Assembly (NCBI GenBank): GCA_049970695.1 | Contig: JBMFML010000001.1 | Span: 172,100 to 236,099 of the forward strand | DNA length: 64,000 nucleotides | Direction: 5' to 3' | From: UBA285 sp049970695 | GTDB taxonomy: Archaea > Thermoproteota > Thermoprotei_A > Sulfolobales > Desulfurococcaceae | In this document: piece after piece, positions 26,001 through 33,646 of the stretch | Numbering within the stretch: position 1 is the first letter of the stretch | How the letters are laid out: every line of letters begins with the position of its first letter | Translations under genes and position numbers: made by a program | The notes under the pieces: model-generated | Database searches by the model: none | Told to the model about the DNA's origin: nothing | What the model saw: only the letters and a program-made list of their open reading frames with translations

Positions 26001-27027
26001 ATACTTTAAAGAGCTTTGGGTATACGCCGCGCGGTCTCCCAGTAGCGCTGTTAACTATTAGAATGGTTTCAATGGATTTCTTGGCCTTGTTGACGGCTTC
26101 ATGCAGTTCCTGGATCCTGGATCTAAGCTTTTCTGCCTCTTCCTCTCGGGCAAGCGCCAACTTGGCTCTCAGCTTAATTAACTCCAAGCCCAGGTCTATG
26201 TCTTTGTCGTCGAATCCAATTATGTTAAGCAGTCTTCTCACAGCCTTGCCGCTCCTTAGAACCGCGTCGACATCGTCCATTACTATGAGCTCGTAAACGC
26301 CTCGCGGCATTTCCCCGGCGTGCTTGTGGAGGAACGCGCTTGTTGTTAGTAGTATGTCGAAGTCGCCTTTCTTTATTCTTTCAATGAGCTCTTCGCGCTC
26401 TTTCTTGCTTAGTTTGCCGTGGATACATATTACTCTAATGCAATCTCCCACTTCCTGTGAGCCTTCACTACACACTTTGAGCCCGGCATTTTCAGCAAAC
26501 TGTAGTAGCCTCTTCCACGCCTGAAGCAGCAGGGGTGTAGTTGGAAAAGCCAAGTATATTTTTTTGTTCTTCGACTTGGCTTCTTCGACTTTGTAGAGGG
26601 ATGCTATTAGGGAAAAGACCGTCTTGCCCATGCCTGTTGGAGCAATAATACTGAACGACTCGCGCCTCAGTAATCTCCTGGCCCAAGTCTTCTGAGCACT
26701 CCACATCTTAAAGCCTCTAGTGGCCTTCTCGAAGAAGTGTTCGAAGTCCCTGAACTTTTTTTCTTCTTCTAGAAGAACCCTCAAGCGCCCTTCGCGCCTA
26801 ATCATCGAGTAGAGGATTTTCATCCTCCTGAGCTTGTCACGGGCGGCATCTAAAATATCCCTGTAGCGTCTAAGCTCTTCCTCGGGTATGCACTCTTCAC
26901 ACGGTACTTTGAGTAACAGCCTAGAATCCGAAATAGGGCCCCCGCAGTTGGGGCACGCGTGCCTATATATCGCTCGAGTCGTGACTTCAGGCATGGCACC
27001 AATTGGGGTCTCTGTTTCTTTGACCAC
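23032..27027 (-). CDS. rgy: Reverse gyrase
   Basis: This hallmark enzyme of hyperthermophiles introduces positive supercoils into DNA at the cost of ATP. The 1331 aa protein has an N-terminal zinc finger (Cys25, 28, 43, 46), an SF2 helicase-like half with Walker A APTGMGKT (129-136) and a DDVD box (251-254), and a TOPRIM domain (Glu682, Asp814/Asp816). The topoisomerase IA catalytic Tyr is Tyr1043 in GLITYHRTD. The second zinc finger is unusual: Cys769-x3-His773-x8-Cys782-x2-Cys785. No intein is visible. The start is GTG, with GAGGTG upstream and a TATA element at about 27069-27077. Confidence 0.97.
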   Translation of the reverse strand: MVKETETPIGAMPEVTTRAIYRHACPNCGGPISDSRLLLKVPCEECIPEEELRRYRDILDAARDKLRRMKILYSMIRREGRLRVLLEEEKKFRDFEHFFEKATRGFKMWSAQKTWARRLLRRESFSIIAPTGMGKTVFSLIASLYKVEEAKSKNKKIYLAFPTTPLLLQAWKRLLQFAENAGLKVCSEGSQEVGDCIRVICIHGKLSKKEREELIERIKKGDFDILLTTSAFLHKHAGEMPRGVYELIVMDDVDAVLRSGKAVRRLLNIIGFDDKDIDLGLELIKLRAKLALAREEEAEKLRSRIQELHEAVNKAKKSIETILIVNSATGRPRGVYPKLFKVFLDFEAGSKPEAIRNVVDSYLYPAGKSVEDVAIEVCLRLKDGILVFVPIDKGVEYAEHLASKLRELGIAAEAFHAKKSIKLIEDFASGKLNALVGVATYYGTMVRGLDLPERAKYVVFVGVPRHKFSSRLENVSPLDILRMLLLVREVLEGERKNAVDVLVGRLSKRLRTLSPGALLKLRDLFSQVVATGLKGDEPPVLVDLYRAYELLREALKEPEVWDKLSGIGEVAIVREGEEMYILIPDVATYIQASGRCSRLYPGGITKGLAVVVVDDERLFRGLARRMRWIFEGFKFVDFSGLNLDELVKEIESERAEVARIIRGEVKPEKQLELVKTAMLIVESPNKAKTIANFFGKPSIRVFGEGLQAYEVTVGNYVLTIVASGGHVYDLVVDPRPPEAEKHGHLYGVIAIGEGSSRRFIPIYTDIKKCPAGHQFTDETDKCPKCELPAQRKQKIIEVLRKLASEVDEVLIGTDPDAEGEKIAWDLRVLLEPYANEVRRVEFHEVTRRALLEALANPRDFNVRLVEAQIVRRVEDRWLGFSLSELVQKYAWLKYCMNYLYKKREVLGESINVKEVCCNPNRNLSAGRVQTPVLGFIVKEFEKSKKPEYSKYIVNVVVEGGRRLTVTLNFEDALKAGMIDLKGRVKDYPPVEIKVVEEREEVVNPPPPFTTDMLLEEASRLLGFSAMKTMDIAQDLFETGLITYHRTDSTRVSDVGIDVARQYLEDRYGPNYTDVFKPRTWGVGGAHEAIRPTRPVDADRLSELMHEGAIVVVGRITRDHLRLYDLIFRRFIASQMKPATVKKQKLHVRIGSLEHPLEVEVVTDIVDKGYLEIYENIEVQCESLGKPGTTLSGYIEEGVKVLKHPLPRYHDVVRWMKENGIGRPSTYAKIIQTIVDRKYVRTSKKGKALVAMERGIQVYNFLSEFFGDIVGVEVTRKLEENMDRIERGELDYQELLNQLYNEVEARILSEDRQKAIEKSLENELKACDRDVQ

Positions 27028-27055
27028 TACAACACCTCATTCCGTGAAATCTGCT

Positions 27056-27077
27056 TGATTAATCAGTTTTAAAGCTT
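27056..27077 (-). promoter_or_regulatory. Promoter region of reverse gyrase with a 10-bp palindrome
   Basis: A TATA-like element (gctttaaaac on the minus strand) lies about 45 bp upstream of the GTG at 27027. Just downstream of it, at 27056-27065, is the perfect palindrome TGATTAATCA, placed where an operator could block start-site access. No regulator is known from the sequence. Confidence 0.35.
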
Positions 27078-27195
27078 TTCGGGAATTTGGCCTTCGATGC
27101 TACGCTACTGCATGCGGCAGTGCTCAGCAGCCACCTAGCAGCCTGTTTGAGTAGTCCTTGGCGATTGCGCAATTCTATTGCTAGGTGTTCTATTG

Positions 27196-28635
27196 TTAAC
27201 GACCGCTAATCGAGTCGGCGAAATAGCCGGTCAACAGTATAGTAGTAGATGTTGCTAAGATCCACGCAGATATCGGGATGCCGAGCACTTGGCCTAGCAG
27301 GGTTCCACGAGGACCCAGCTTTACCGCAAAAGCCACTGCCATGATAGAGCCTACTATGAGTGCGACCTTACTTGCCACTTTCGTAGCTCTTTTAATGTTG
27401 CGGTAGAAATAAGTGCCGAGGATCGTTACGGGTGCGAGGGGTAGAAGTATTACCGACGTCAAGACGGACAAGTCAACAATGAAGCCTGGGCGCGTGAAGG
27501 CTACGAGGCCCGCGAGCGCTACGAGCACGGCATCGAGGATCCTGGCAAGCCATAGCCTCTCGCCGCTCTTAATGCTAGAGATTATGCTGCCCGAGACTGC
27601 TAGTACTATGCTGTTAGCTGTCGACACGGCTGCTGCTATTATTGAAACGGCTACTAGCGATCCGGCAAGCGGGTGCATCAAGCCTAACAGGTATGGCGTG
27701 ACCATATCGTGCTGCTCAATTCTAGGCAACACGCCCAGCATTGTTAAACCCGCTGTAGTTAATCCCACGAGAACCACTATTATTGTGTACGCGAAGCCGT
27801 AGGCGAAGAAGTACGCCGCCCCCCTCCTAAAGCTCCGGTCGTCTTTGGCGAAATAGAGCCTCACGACCACCTGCGGGTTGGTTACCGCGAAGAATATCCA
27901 TGGCAGTGTGTAAGCGATGAAAACTCCTGGTCTCCAAAAGCCTGTTATACCGAGGTATCCGCTTTCAGCTAGCGCTGAGAACACCTCGCTTAAGCTCGTG
28001 CCACGAGTTGGAATGAAGAAGTGGAGGATCCACACTACGTAGATTACGGCAGACGAGAGCATTATGATGCCCTGGTAGAGGTCTGTTAAGGCTACGCTCC
28101 ACACACCAGCCACTACTATCCACGCGTAGATAAGCAGTAAAGATGCGAGAAGCGCTTCTGCCTCGCCTAGCCCACCATAACTGAATATTACCTTCAACCC
28201 AAGAACCTGCGCTGATAGGTACGGTATCATAGCAAACAAGTAAATAACTGATACGAGTAGCGAAAGGGCCCTGCTACCATAGAGGTCGCCTATCATTTGT
28301 GAAGGCGAAATCCACGCCCTTTCTCTCGAGAGCCTCCATATCTCATAGCCCACAGTCGACAACAGAAACATCGTTGCGGCGAGATAGGCCAGCTCGAATC
28401 CAAGTGCGCCAATACCAGTCTTGTAGGTTAAACCAACCAAGCCTATCATCATGAACGCGCTGTAAGTAGTTGCCGCGTAAGTCCCAGCAAACACTAATGC
28501 GCCTAGCCGCCCACTAGTAGTGTAGTAGTCTCTTAGAGTGCCCAAGAAGAACTTTTTCGACAAAATAGCAATGAGCGTGCCGAGTACTATGTAAGCCGCG
28601 AACATGCAGGCGAATTCCACGCTCACACCGCTCAC
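27196..28635 (-). CDS. Sodium:solute symporter (SSS family)
   Basis: The 479 aa integral membrane protein has about 12-13 hydrophobic helices with the SSS/LeuT-like plan, including YAATTYSAFMMIGLVG near the N-terminus and ITGFWRPG, FAVTNPQVVVRLY and AAAVSTANS in the middle. It should use a Na+ or H+ gradient to import a small organic solute, which the sequence does not identify. The start overlaps the stop of the small DUF3311-like gene by 4 bp. The divergent regulator at 28901 carries a binding-protein-like domain that may sense the same solute. Confidence 0.88.
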   Translation of the reverse strand: MSGVSVEFACMFAAYIVLGTLIAILSKKFFLGTLRDYYTTSGRLGALVFAGTYAATTYSAFMMIGLVGLTYKTGIGALGFELAYLAATMFLLSTVGYEIWRLSRERAWISPSQMIGDLYGSRALSLLVSVIYLFAMIPYLSAQVLGLKVIFSYGGLGEAEALLASLLLIYAWIVVAGVWSVALTDLYQGIIMLSSAVIYVVWILHFFIPTRGTSLSEVFSALAESGYLGITGFWRPGVFIAYTLPWIFFAVTNPQVVVRLYFAKDDRSFRRGAAYFFAYGFAYTIIVVLVGLTTAGLTMLGVLPRIEQHDMVTPYLLGLMHPLAGSLVAVSIIAAAVSTANSIVLAVSGSIISSIKSGERLWLARILDAVLVALAGLVAFTRPGFIVDLSVLTSVILLPLAPVTILGTYFYRNIKRATKVASKVALIVGSIMAVAFAVKLGPRGTLLGQVLGIPISAWILATSTTILLTGYFADSISGR

Positions 28636-28814
28636 CTCGCTTTTGTTTCTCGTTGTTTAAGCCACGCAAGTGCTAGCAAGCCGGATAAGAGCGTTGCTGA
28701 AATCCAGAACAAGGCTAAGGAAGCACTTCTAGTGTTTGCGAGAAAGACGTAGGGGATTATGTAAAAGCTCGCCAGCACGAGTAGTTGAATAATTAGGTAT
28801 GTCCTTTGATGCAT
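28632..28814 (-). CDS. Small DUF3311-like partner of the symporter
   Basis: This 60 aa protein has two hydrophobic helices and a basic tail ending KQRETKAR. Small proteins of this kind are commonly encoded just upstream of SSS transporters and are thought to be accessory subunits. It overlaps the symporter gene by 4 bp. I chose the ATG at 28814: the TATA-like element at about 28848-28858 puts the transcript start near 28826, downstream of the alternative GTG at 28829. Confidence 0.65.
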   Translation of the reverse strand: MHQRTYLIIQLLVLASFYIIPYVFLANTRSASLALFWISATLLSGLLALAWLKQRETKAR

Positions 28815-28820
28815 TCGAAC

Positions 28821-28838
28821 ATCGAACACGTGTTCGAT
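28821..28838. promoter_or_regulatory. 18-bp perfect palindrome, candidate operator
   Basis: ATCGAACACGTGTTCGAT is a perfect inverted repeat lying over the predicted transcript start of the symporter operon. It sits between the divergent symporter and regulator genes. The related hexamer TTCGAA occurs at 28814-28819 and 28914-28919. The position is what is expected for the binding site of the neighbouring winged-helix regulator. Confidence 0.6.
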
Positions 28839-28900
28839 CCCAGATGTGACATAATAGGGAGTTCGGGTTAAAAGGCTTTGACGGCAAGGCAGGGGGCTTG

Positions 28901-29908
28901 ATGAAAAGCCTCGTTCGAAAGCGTATCATAGAATTGTTAAAGAGCCACCAAGGCGAGTACGTGCCACAGTCCTACATCCACAAGGCAATTAACGCGTCGA
29001 AAAGCAGGGTTTCGGAAGTCCTCAGCGAGCTAGAAAGAGAAGGGCTTATTTCGAGAACTACTATCGGCAGAAGCAAGCTAGTTTACGTGCACCCAGGCAT
29101 AGCCGAACACGAACCAGACTTAAGCACTAAGAGGGAGCTAAAACTAGGACTAGTTTACTCAAGCGAGTACTTGTACCTGGGTGGCTTTGCCAAGCGATTA
29201 GCAAGGCGCGGCATTCGCCTAAAGATAGTAGTCTTGAAGAGCGGTATTGAGGCTGCAAGACTTCTCGCTAATGGCTCGCTCGACCTCGCATTAGCACCCC
29301 TAGTCAGCCAGCTCTACCTCTACCCGATGTTCAAGACGTACAAAATAGTGCCCAAGGGCTTACGTGGCGGATTCAAAGTGCTGCAGAAGCCCGGTTCCGA
29401 GGTAGTGTACTCGAGTCTCATTAGCACTATGGACTACGTCAGGTACCGCGTAATGAGGGAGGGCCTCGTTAGTGCCAGCAAAACGGTGTATTTCAACAGC
29501 TCTGACGAGCTCTTTCAGCTTGCAAAAAGAGGCGGTTTTGCGGTCGCGTGGCACCCCCTCTACGTGCTTCTCGAAGAAGAAGGATTCAGGCAGGTGCTGT
29601 CTCACGAAGATCTCGACTTGGAGTTTTGCTGCACGCTCGCAGTATCCAATACCCTGACTAGCAGGGTTCGCGCACTGGTAGAGAAGTCCTACGAAGAAGC
29701 CATTAGAGAGTACGAAAAACAACCTGAGAGGTACTTAGAGTACTACTCTCTAGTCACGGGCATAAGTTACTCTACGCTTAAATCGGCTACTAGGGAGTAC
29801 AAGCCAGCGGAAGGCATTAATGCTAAGGTAGTCGACAGGATCGTGGAGTCTTTTGCACCAGTGGTTCCCGACAGAGAGGCGTATTACCAGTCTTTCACCG
29901 AGATCTAA
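28901..29908 (+). CDS. HTH regulator fused to a periplasmic-binding-protein-like domain
   Basis: The 335 aa protein has an N-terminal winged helix (about residues 3-65, INASKSRVSEVLSELEREGLISR) of the MarR/ArsR kind. It is followed by a domain beginning ELKLGLVYSSEYLYLGGF that resembles NMT1/SBP-like ligand-binding proteins (GSLDLALAPLVSQLYLYP). There is no signal peptide, so it is cytosolic. This is the plan of a regulator that senses a small molecule, probably the solute of the divergent symporter. The ATG at 28901 is about 30 bp from a TATA-like GTTAAAAG at 28867-28874, suggesting a leaderless message. Confidence 0.75.
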   Translation: MKSLVRKRIIELLKSHQGEYVPQSYIHKAINASKSRVSEVLSELEREGLISRTTIGRSKLVYVHPGIAEHEPDLSTKRELKLGLVYSSEYLYLGGFAKRLARRGIRLKIVVLKSGIEAARLLANGSLDLALAPLVSQLYLYPMFKTYKIVPKGLRGGFKVLQKPGSEVVYSSLISTMDYVRYRVMREGLVSASKTVYFNSSDELFQLAKRGGFAVAWHPLYVLLEEEGFRQVLSHEDLDLEFCCTLAVSNTLTSRVRALVEKSYEEAIREYEKQPERYLEYYSLVTGISYSTLKSATREYKPAEGINAKVVDRIVESFAPVVPDREAYYQSFTEI

Positions 29909-29949
29909 GTGTTAAAAGCCTGTACTAGCTATTTGAGAGAGCGGGGCTT

Positions 29950-30615
29950 TTGTTCGAGTTAAGAGTGGTCAATAGAAAGTTCGCACAAAGCATTTTAACT
30001 CAGCTCAGAGACAGGAATACGAGCCAGATAGACTTCAGAAAGGGGCTCGTGAGGCTGGGCAGAATACTCGGACTAGAGATAATTGAAGATTACGAAGCCG
30101 AAGAAGTAGAAGTTACCACGCCTCTCAATGCTAAGTACAGGGGTATTAGAATTAAAGACCTCGACAATACGATCATAATAACCATTCTAAGAGCAGCATC
30201 ACCGCTAACTGAGGGATTAATTAAAATATTCTACAATGCAAAGCAAGGCGTTGTAGCAGCCCGGAGGGTGGAAGAAAAGGGAATGCGCAACTGGGAGTTC
30301 GAAGTCGAGATATCCTACATTAAGACCCCGAAGATATCTAGTGAGAGCATCATAATAATAAGCGACGTGATGGTTGCCACGGGGTCTACAATAGTAAGGG
30401 TGCTTAAAGAGCTCATCGAGAGGGGAAAGGCGAAGAAGTACTACATAGCATCAGTTATAACAACGCCGCTTGCCATTGAGAGGATTAAAAGAGCCTGTAG
30501 CGAGCTCGGCATACCGCTAAAAATGTATACTGTTGCTGTAGATCCAGAAGTAAATGACAAGGGTTACATAGTGCCGGGTCTTGGTGACGCTGGAGACAGG
30601 GCATTTGGCTCTTGA
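29950..30615 (+). CDS. upp: Uracil phosphoribosyltransferase
   Basis: Salvages uracil with PRPP to give UMP. The 221 aa protein has the PRPP loop IIIISDVMVATGSTI (about 135-149) and the C-terminal uracil-binding segment GYIVPGLGDAGDRAFG, both characteristic of Upp. The start is TTG at 29950. Its last 52 bp lie over the 3' end of the convergent nucleotidyltransferase gene. Uracil could come from the uridine phosphorylase-type enzyme encoded at 51757. Confidence 0.95.
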   Translation: MFELRVVNRKFAQSILTQLRDRNTSQIDFRKGLVRLGRILGLEIIEDYEAEEVEVTTPLNAKYRGIRIKDLDNTIIITILRAASPLTEGLIKIFYNAKQGVVAARRVEEKGMRNWEFEVEISYIKTPKISSESIIIISDVMVATGSTIVRVLKELIERGKAKKYYIASVITTPLAIERIKRACSELGIPLKMYTVAVDPEVNDKGYIVPGLGDAGDRAFGS

Positions 30616-31358
30616 TCGTCGCCTTCTAGCTCAGCTAGGCTATTAGCATCGAGTTTTTTATACCTCTCGAGGCTCCCCACGTCGTACCAGGCACCGTCAT
30701 ACATGTAAGCGTAGACCTTAAACCCCCTTTCTATCAGCCAGGGGACCATGTCCCCCATGAAGTCAAAGTTCTTCCCGAGAGCCCTCTCCAAGTCTTCGGT
30801 GAATATGCTTTCCTCGGCTACGGCTATGCCTATTGTTGCCTTAATGTCTAGCTCCGGCTTTTCCTGCATATGCACTACTCTGCCTTCTTCATTTGCCTGA
30901 ACAACTCCTACAGGAACTCTGTACCTGCGCGCAACCACGAGAGTCAAGTCAGCTCCCTTCTCCTCGTGATAGGCTACTAGGTCCCTGACATCTACTGTTG
31001 CCAGGATGTCGCCATACCATATCAAGCTCCTCCCCTCAGCCAGGCGCGATCTATATGCTTTTAAAATGGCCCCACCAGTCCCCCTATAGCCCTCCGGCTC
31101 GTCGAGCGAGTACTTTATTTCGACACCAAACCTCGATCCGTCTCCGAAGTAGTTGTATATGTAGCGCCACTTGTAGTCGACTAGAAACACGAACTTTCTA
31201 ACACCGCTTTTCTTCAGCCATCTGACAATCAGCTCTACTACGGGTTTTTCAAGCCTCCCGACGGGAATCATGGGCTTGGGTATTATCTCCGTGTAGGGGT
31301 GAAACCTCGAGCCAATGCCGCCAGCTAAAATCAGCGCCTGAATGTCGCGAGTGGACAT
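30564..31358 (-). CDS. Sugar-phosphate nucleotidyltransferase
   Basis: The 264 aa NDP-sugar pyrophosphorylase begins with the nucleotide-binding signature LILAGGIGSRFHPYTEIIPKP (about 9-29, shown in part) and has WYGDILATVDV, with a metal-binding Asp. It lacks the left-handed beta-helix of longer GlmU/RfbA-type enzymes. It makes an NDP-sugar (glucose or mannose type) for glycan synthesis. The last 17 residues are read antisense to the conserved end of upp and look like a non-conserved tail. A UDP-sugar epimerase gene lies just upstream on the same strand. Confidence 0.88.
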   Translation of the reverse strand: MSTRDIQALILAGGIGSRFHPYTEIIPKPMIPVGRLEKPVVELIVRWLKKSGVRKFVFLVDYKWRYIYNYFGDGSRFGVEIKYSLDEPEGYRGTGGAILKAYRSRLAEGRSLIWYGDILATVDVRDLVAYHEEKGADLTLVVARRYRVPVGVVQANEEGRVVHMQEKPELDIKATIGIAVAEESIFTEDLERALGKNFDFMGDMVPWLIERGFKVYAYMYDGAWYDVGSLERYKKLDANSLAELEGDDQEPNALSPASPRPGTM

Positions 31359-31413
31359 AAGGGCTCCCTAAGTGAATATCTGCGCACCTCGCGAGCCTAT
31401 ATGCCTGCTCGGG

Positions 31414-32418
31414 TTACACCTTTATTCCAAGCTCGCTTATCAGGCATCGCACTGTTTTTGCGACGGCCTCTCTTGAGCGCATTTTGGGCTTCCAGCCAAG
31501 GGCCTTCAACTTGCTTATGTCCAGCGCTATTTTCTTTACGTCTCCGGGCCATCCGATGCCGTGAAGTACGGGCCTGTAGACAACTCTGGTTAGGTCCCTA
31601 AGCCCCAGTTCCGACAGGACTATGTCCACCACGTCGTTCACAGTTATCCAGTCTTCGTTGCCAACGTTGTATACTGAGAAGCCTCTGGGCGTCTTTCTCC
31701 ACGCCACAAGCGTCGCATCAATGGCATCCTCGATGTAGAGGTAGCTCCTCACCTGGGTTCCGTCGCCGAGGACTTCCAACACGCTCCTGTTTTTCGACAA
31801 CTTGAGCAGAAAATCGTATATTACCCCGTGCCTCAACCGGGGTCCAACGATGTTCGCGTACCTAAGTATAACTGAGTTTATCCCGTAAAGCATGCTGTAG
31901 GCGTGAGCTAGGTTCTCGCACGCCGCCTTGCTGGCACCATAAACCGAGACCGGCTTTATAGGGGCTTCCTCATTCACTGGTATTACCCCGGGTTCTCCAT
32001 ACACGGAGCTTGACGACGCAAAAACCAGCGACTTTATGTCTCTGCGCCTCACGACTTCGAGAACATTGAAGGTTGCAACAATGTTTTCTTTGAAGTGCAC
32101 TTCTGGATCTGTAGTGCTGACTCTAACCTCGGGATTAGCTGCTAAGTGGAAGACTGCGTCAATGTCGGTGACTGCGCTCTCGAATTCTTCGCGGTTCTTT
32201 AGGTCTACTTTGTAAAACTCTATACTACCCGCTTTTAAGTGCCTCTCAATGTTCTCGAGCCTTCCAGAGGATAGGTTGTCGACTACAACAACCCTGTAGC
32301 CCTCCTCTACGAGTCGGTCAACGAGGTGGCTTCCAATAAAGCCAGCACCACCGGTAACGAGTACCCGAAGATCCTCGTTTGGCACCAGCTTCACCCCGAA
32401 TTCATCACACACTCCCAC
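31414..32418 (-). CDS. NAD-dependent nucleotide-sugar epimerase (GalE-like)
   Basis: This extended short-chain dehydrogenase of 334 aa has the NAD-binding TGGAGFIGSHLVD near the N-terminus and the catalytic YGASK (Tyr-x3-Lys) with SSSSVYG upstream. It probably interconverts UDP-glucose and UDP-galactose or a related NDP-sugar pair. It has about 15 extra residues before the Rossmann fold (MGVCDEFGVKLVPNED), so a later start is possible. It is probably cotranscribed with the nucleotidyltransferase 55 bp downstream, supplying surface-glycan sugars. Confidence 0.88.
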   Translation of the reverse strand: MGVCDEFGVKLVPNEDLRVLVTGGAGFIGSHLVDRLVEEGYRVVVVDNLSSGRLENIERHLKAGSIEFYKVDLKNREEFESAVTDIDAVFHLAANPEVRVSTTDPEVHFKENIVATFNVLEVVRRRDIKSLVFASSSSVYGEPGVIPVNEEAPIKPVSVYGASKAACENLAHAYSMLYGINSVILRYANIVGPRLRHGVIYDFLLKLSKNRSVLEVLGDGTQVRSYLYIEDAIDATLVAWRKTPRGFSVYNVGNEDWITVNDVVDIVLSELGLRDLTRVVYRPVLHGIGWPGDVKKIALDISKLKALGWKPKMRSREAVAKTVRCLISELGIKV

Positions 32419-32524
32419 GACATAAAATGACTTGCTGGCTGAGAAAAGAGTCGGTCGCTCTCGCGCCTAATAAGAACCTAGGGCGGGAGAGGTGCTCGAC
32501 TTCTACTAAAAGTGCAGCGAGTTT

Positions 32525-33523
32525 TCACGCTATCGTTGACTGGGGGGCATTACTAGTAGTACACATGGCTAAATCAGCCGCTTTAACAACGATTAAAATC
32601 AGCGACAATAACAATAGAAATGCGCCAACTACGATCAATAGCAAGACCCAACCCGCTATTAAAACGTCAACTACTGGAATTCTGCCTACTATTTTGAGGC
32701 AAACAAGAGGTCCTCTTAGAGCGAGTAGTGCGAGCGCTACGAGGATCCATGAGAGCAGGAAGCCCCACTCGTATAGCACTATTACAGCTACGATAGCTGA
32801 GAGGAGCAGTGCTGCGACTAGTACAAGTCTAATTTCGCTCAATAACTTGAGCTCAAGTAGAGAGTGCGCTATTAGCACGAGACCCAGTAGTATCACCAGT
32901 AATGCGACTACTAGAGCATTATGCAGTACGACAACTGTAAAGCCCCTTAATGGGATAAAGCCGCTGGCTAAAATCACCAAGGCACCTAATCGAAGCCTTG
33001 ATAAAGTGCTACCCAGGCTCTTGCTAGATTGGGAGTAAAAGTAAATCAAGTATGCTATGGGCCCTGCCACCAAAACGGCGTCGTATACTATTGAAACTAA
33101 GTCCAGCAGCTCGCTGCTGCTATACAGCGAGAAGGGATTGTATTGAAGAGGCGTGAGTGGTTTTATGTCAGAATATAAAGGAGCGTCCATTAGCACGTGC
33201 ATCGCCCAGCCCATTATGCCGCCTGCAATGAAGCTCCTTAGAGAACTCGCACTCTGCTGTACCAGGTAAAGTGCTCTGTAGAAGGGCTGCAGATGCTCAT
33301 CCAGGTAATGCATCAGTAAACCTACTAGCGAGCCTAGTAGCAATGATGCTAGAAAAGTGTGTGCGTAGCCGTGGAGAGGATACGCGAACCCCGTAGTGAA
33401 AACGAGAAGGGGCTCAACGTCAACTAAAACCGTTGCCATGATGAGCGTGGGCCAGTGAACTTTCTTCCTGGTAAGTAGCCCTATGAGAATTCCAGAAGCC
33501 AAGTGGTACGTCGTAAACGGCAC
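32525..33523 (-). CDS. YdjM-like membrane protein (predicted membrane hydrolase)
   Basis: The 332 aa protein has about eight hydrophobic segments. The N-terminus has the conserved His and Asp/Glu residues of the YdjM family (TTYHLASG, VDVEP, GYAHTF), then GWAMHVLMDAPL. The family is annotated as membrane-bound metal-dependent hydrolases, but no reaction has been shown for most members. The C-terminal half is an additional bundle of hydrophobic helices. It stands alone, with 106 and 123 bp flanks. Confidence 0.75.
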   Translation of the reverse strand: MPFTTYHLASGILIGLLTRKKVHWPTLIMATVLVDVEPLLVFTTGFAYPLHGYAHTFLASLLLGSLVGLLMHYLDEHLQPFYRALYLVQQSASSLRSFIAGGIMGWAMHVLMDAPLYSDIKPLTPLQYNPFSLYSSSELLDLVSIVYDAVLVAGPIAYLIYFYSQSSKSLGSTLSRLRLGALVILASGFIPLRGFTVVVLHNALVVALLVILLGLVLIAHSLLELKLLSEIRLVLVAALLLSAIVAVIVLYEWGFLLSWILVALALLALRGPLVCLKIVGRIPVVDVLIAGWVLLLIVVGAFLLLLSLILIVVKAADLAMCTTSNAPQSTIA

Positions 33524-33646
33524 TAAAAACCCCTAAGCTCTTCCAAATTGTTGCAGTATTGGTCTATAGGGATCCGCTTTTAAATGCTGGTTGTTGTTTC
33601 AATGGATGTGCGAACTCGCTTAGTACTCCTTGACACTGCTTTGGGG

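Noticed and set aside
23032..27027. Possible intein in the long reverse gyrase
   Set aside because: No intein splice motifs (N-terminal Cys/Ser block, C-terminal HN followed by Cys/Ser/Thr) are visible, and the catalytic domains run without interruption.
32379..33038. Long plus-strand open frame opposite the YdjM-like membrane gene
   Set aside because: It lies antisense to a clear membrane protein and its composition (Thr/Ser-rich) is what antisense of hydrophobic codons gives. No start signal supports it.
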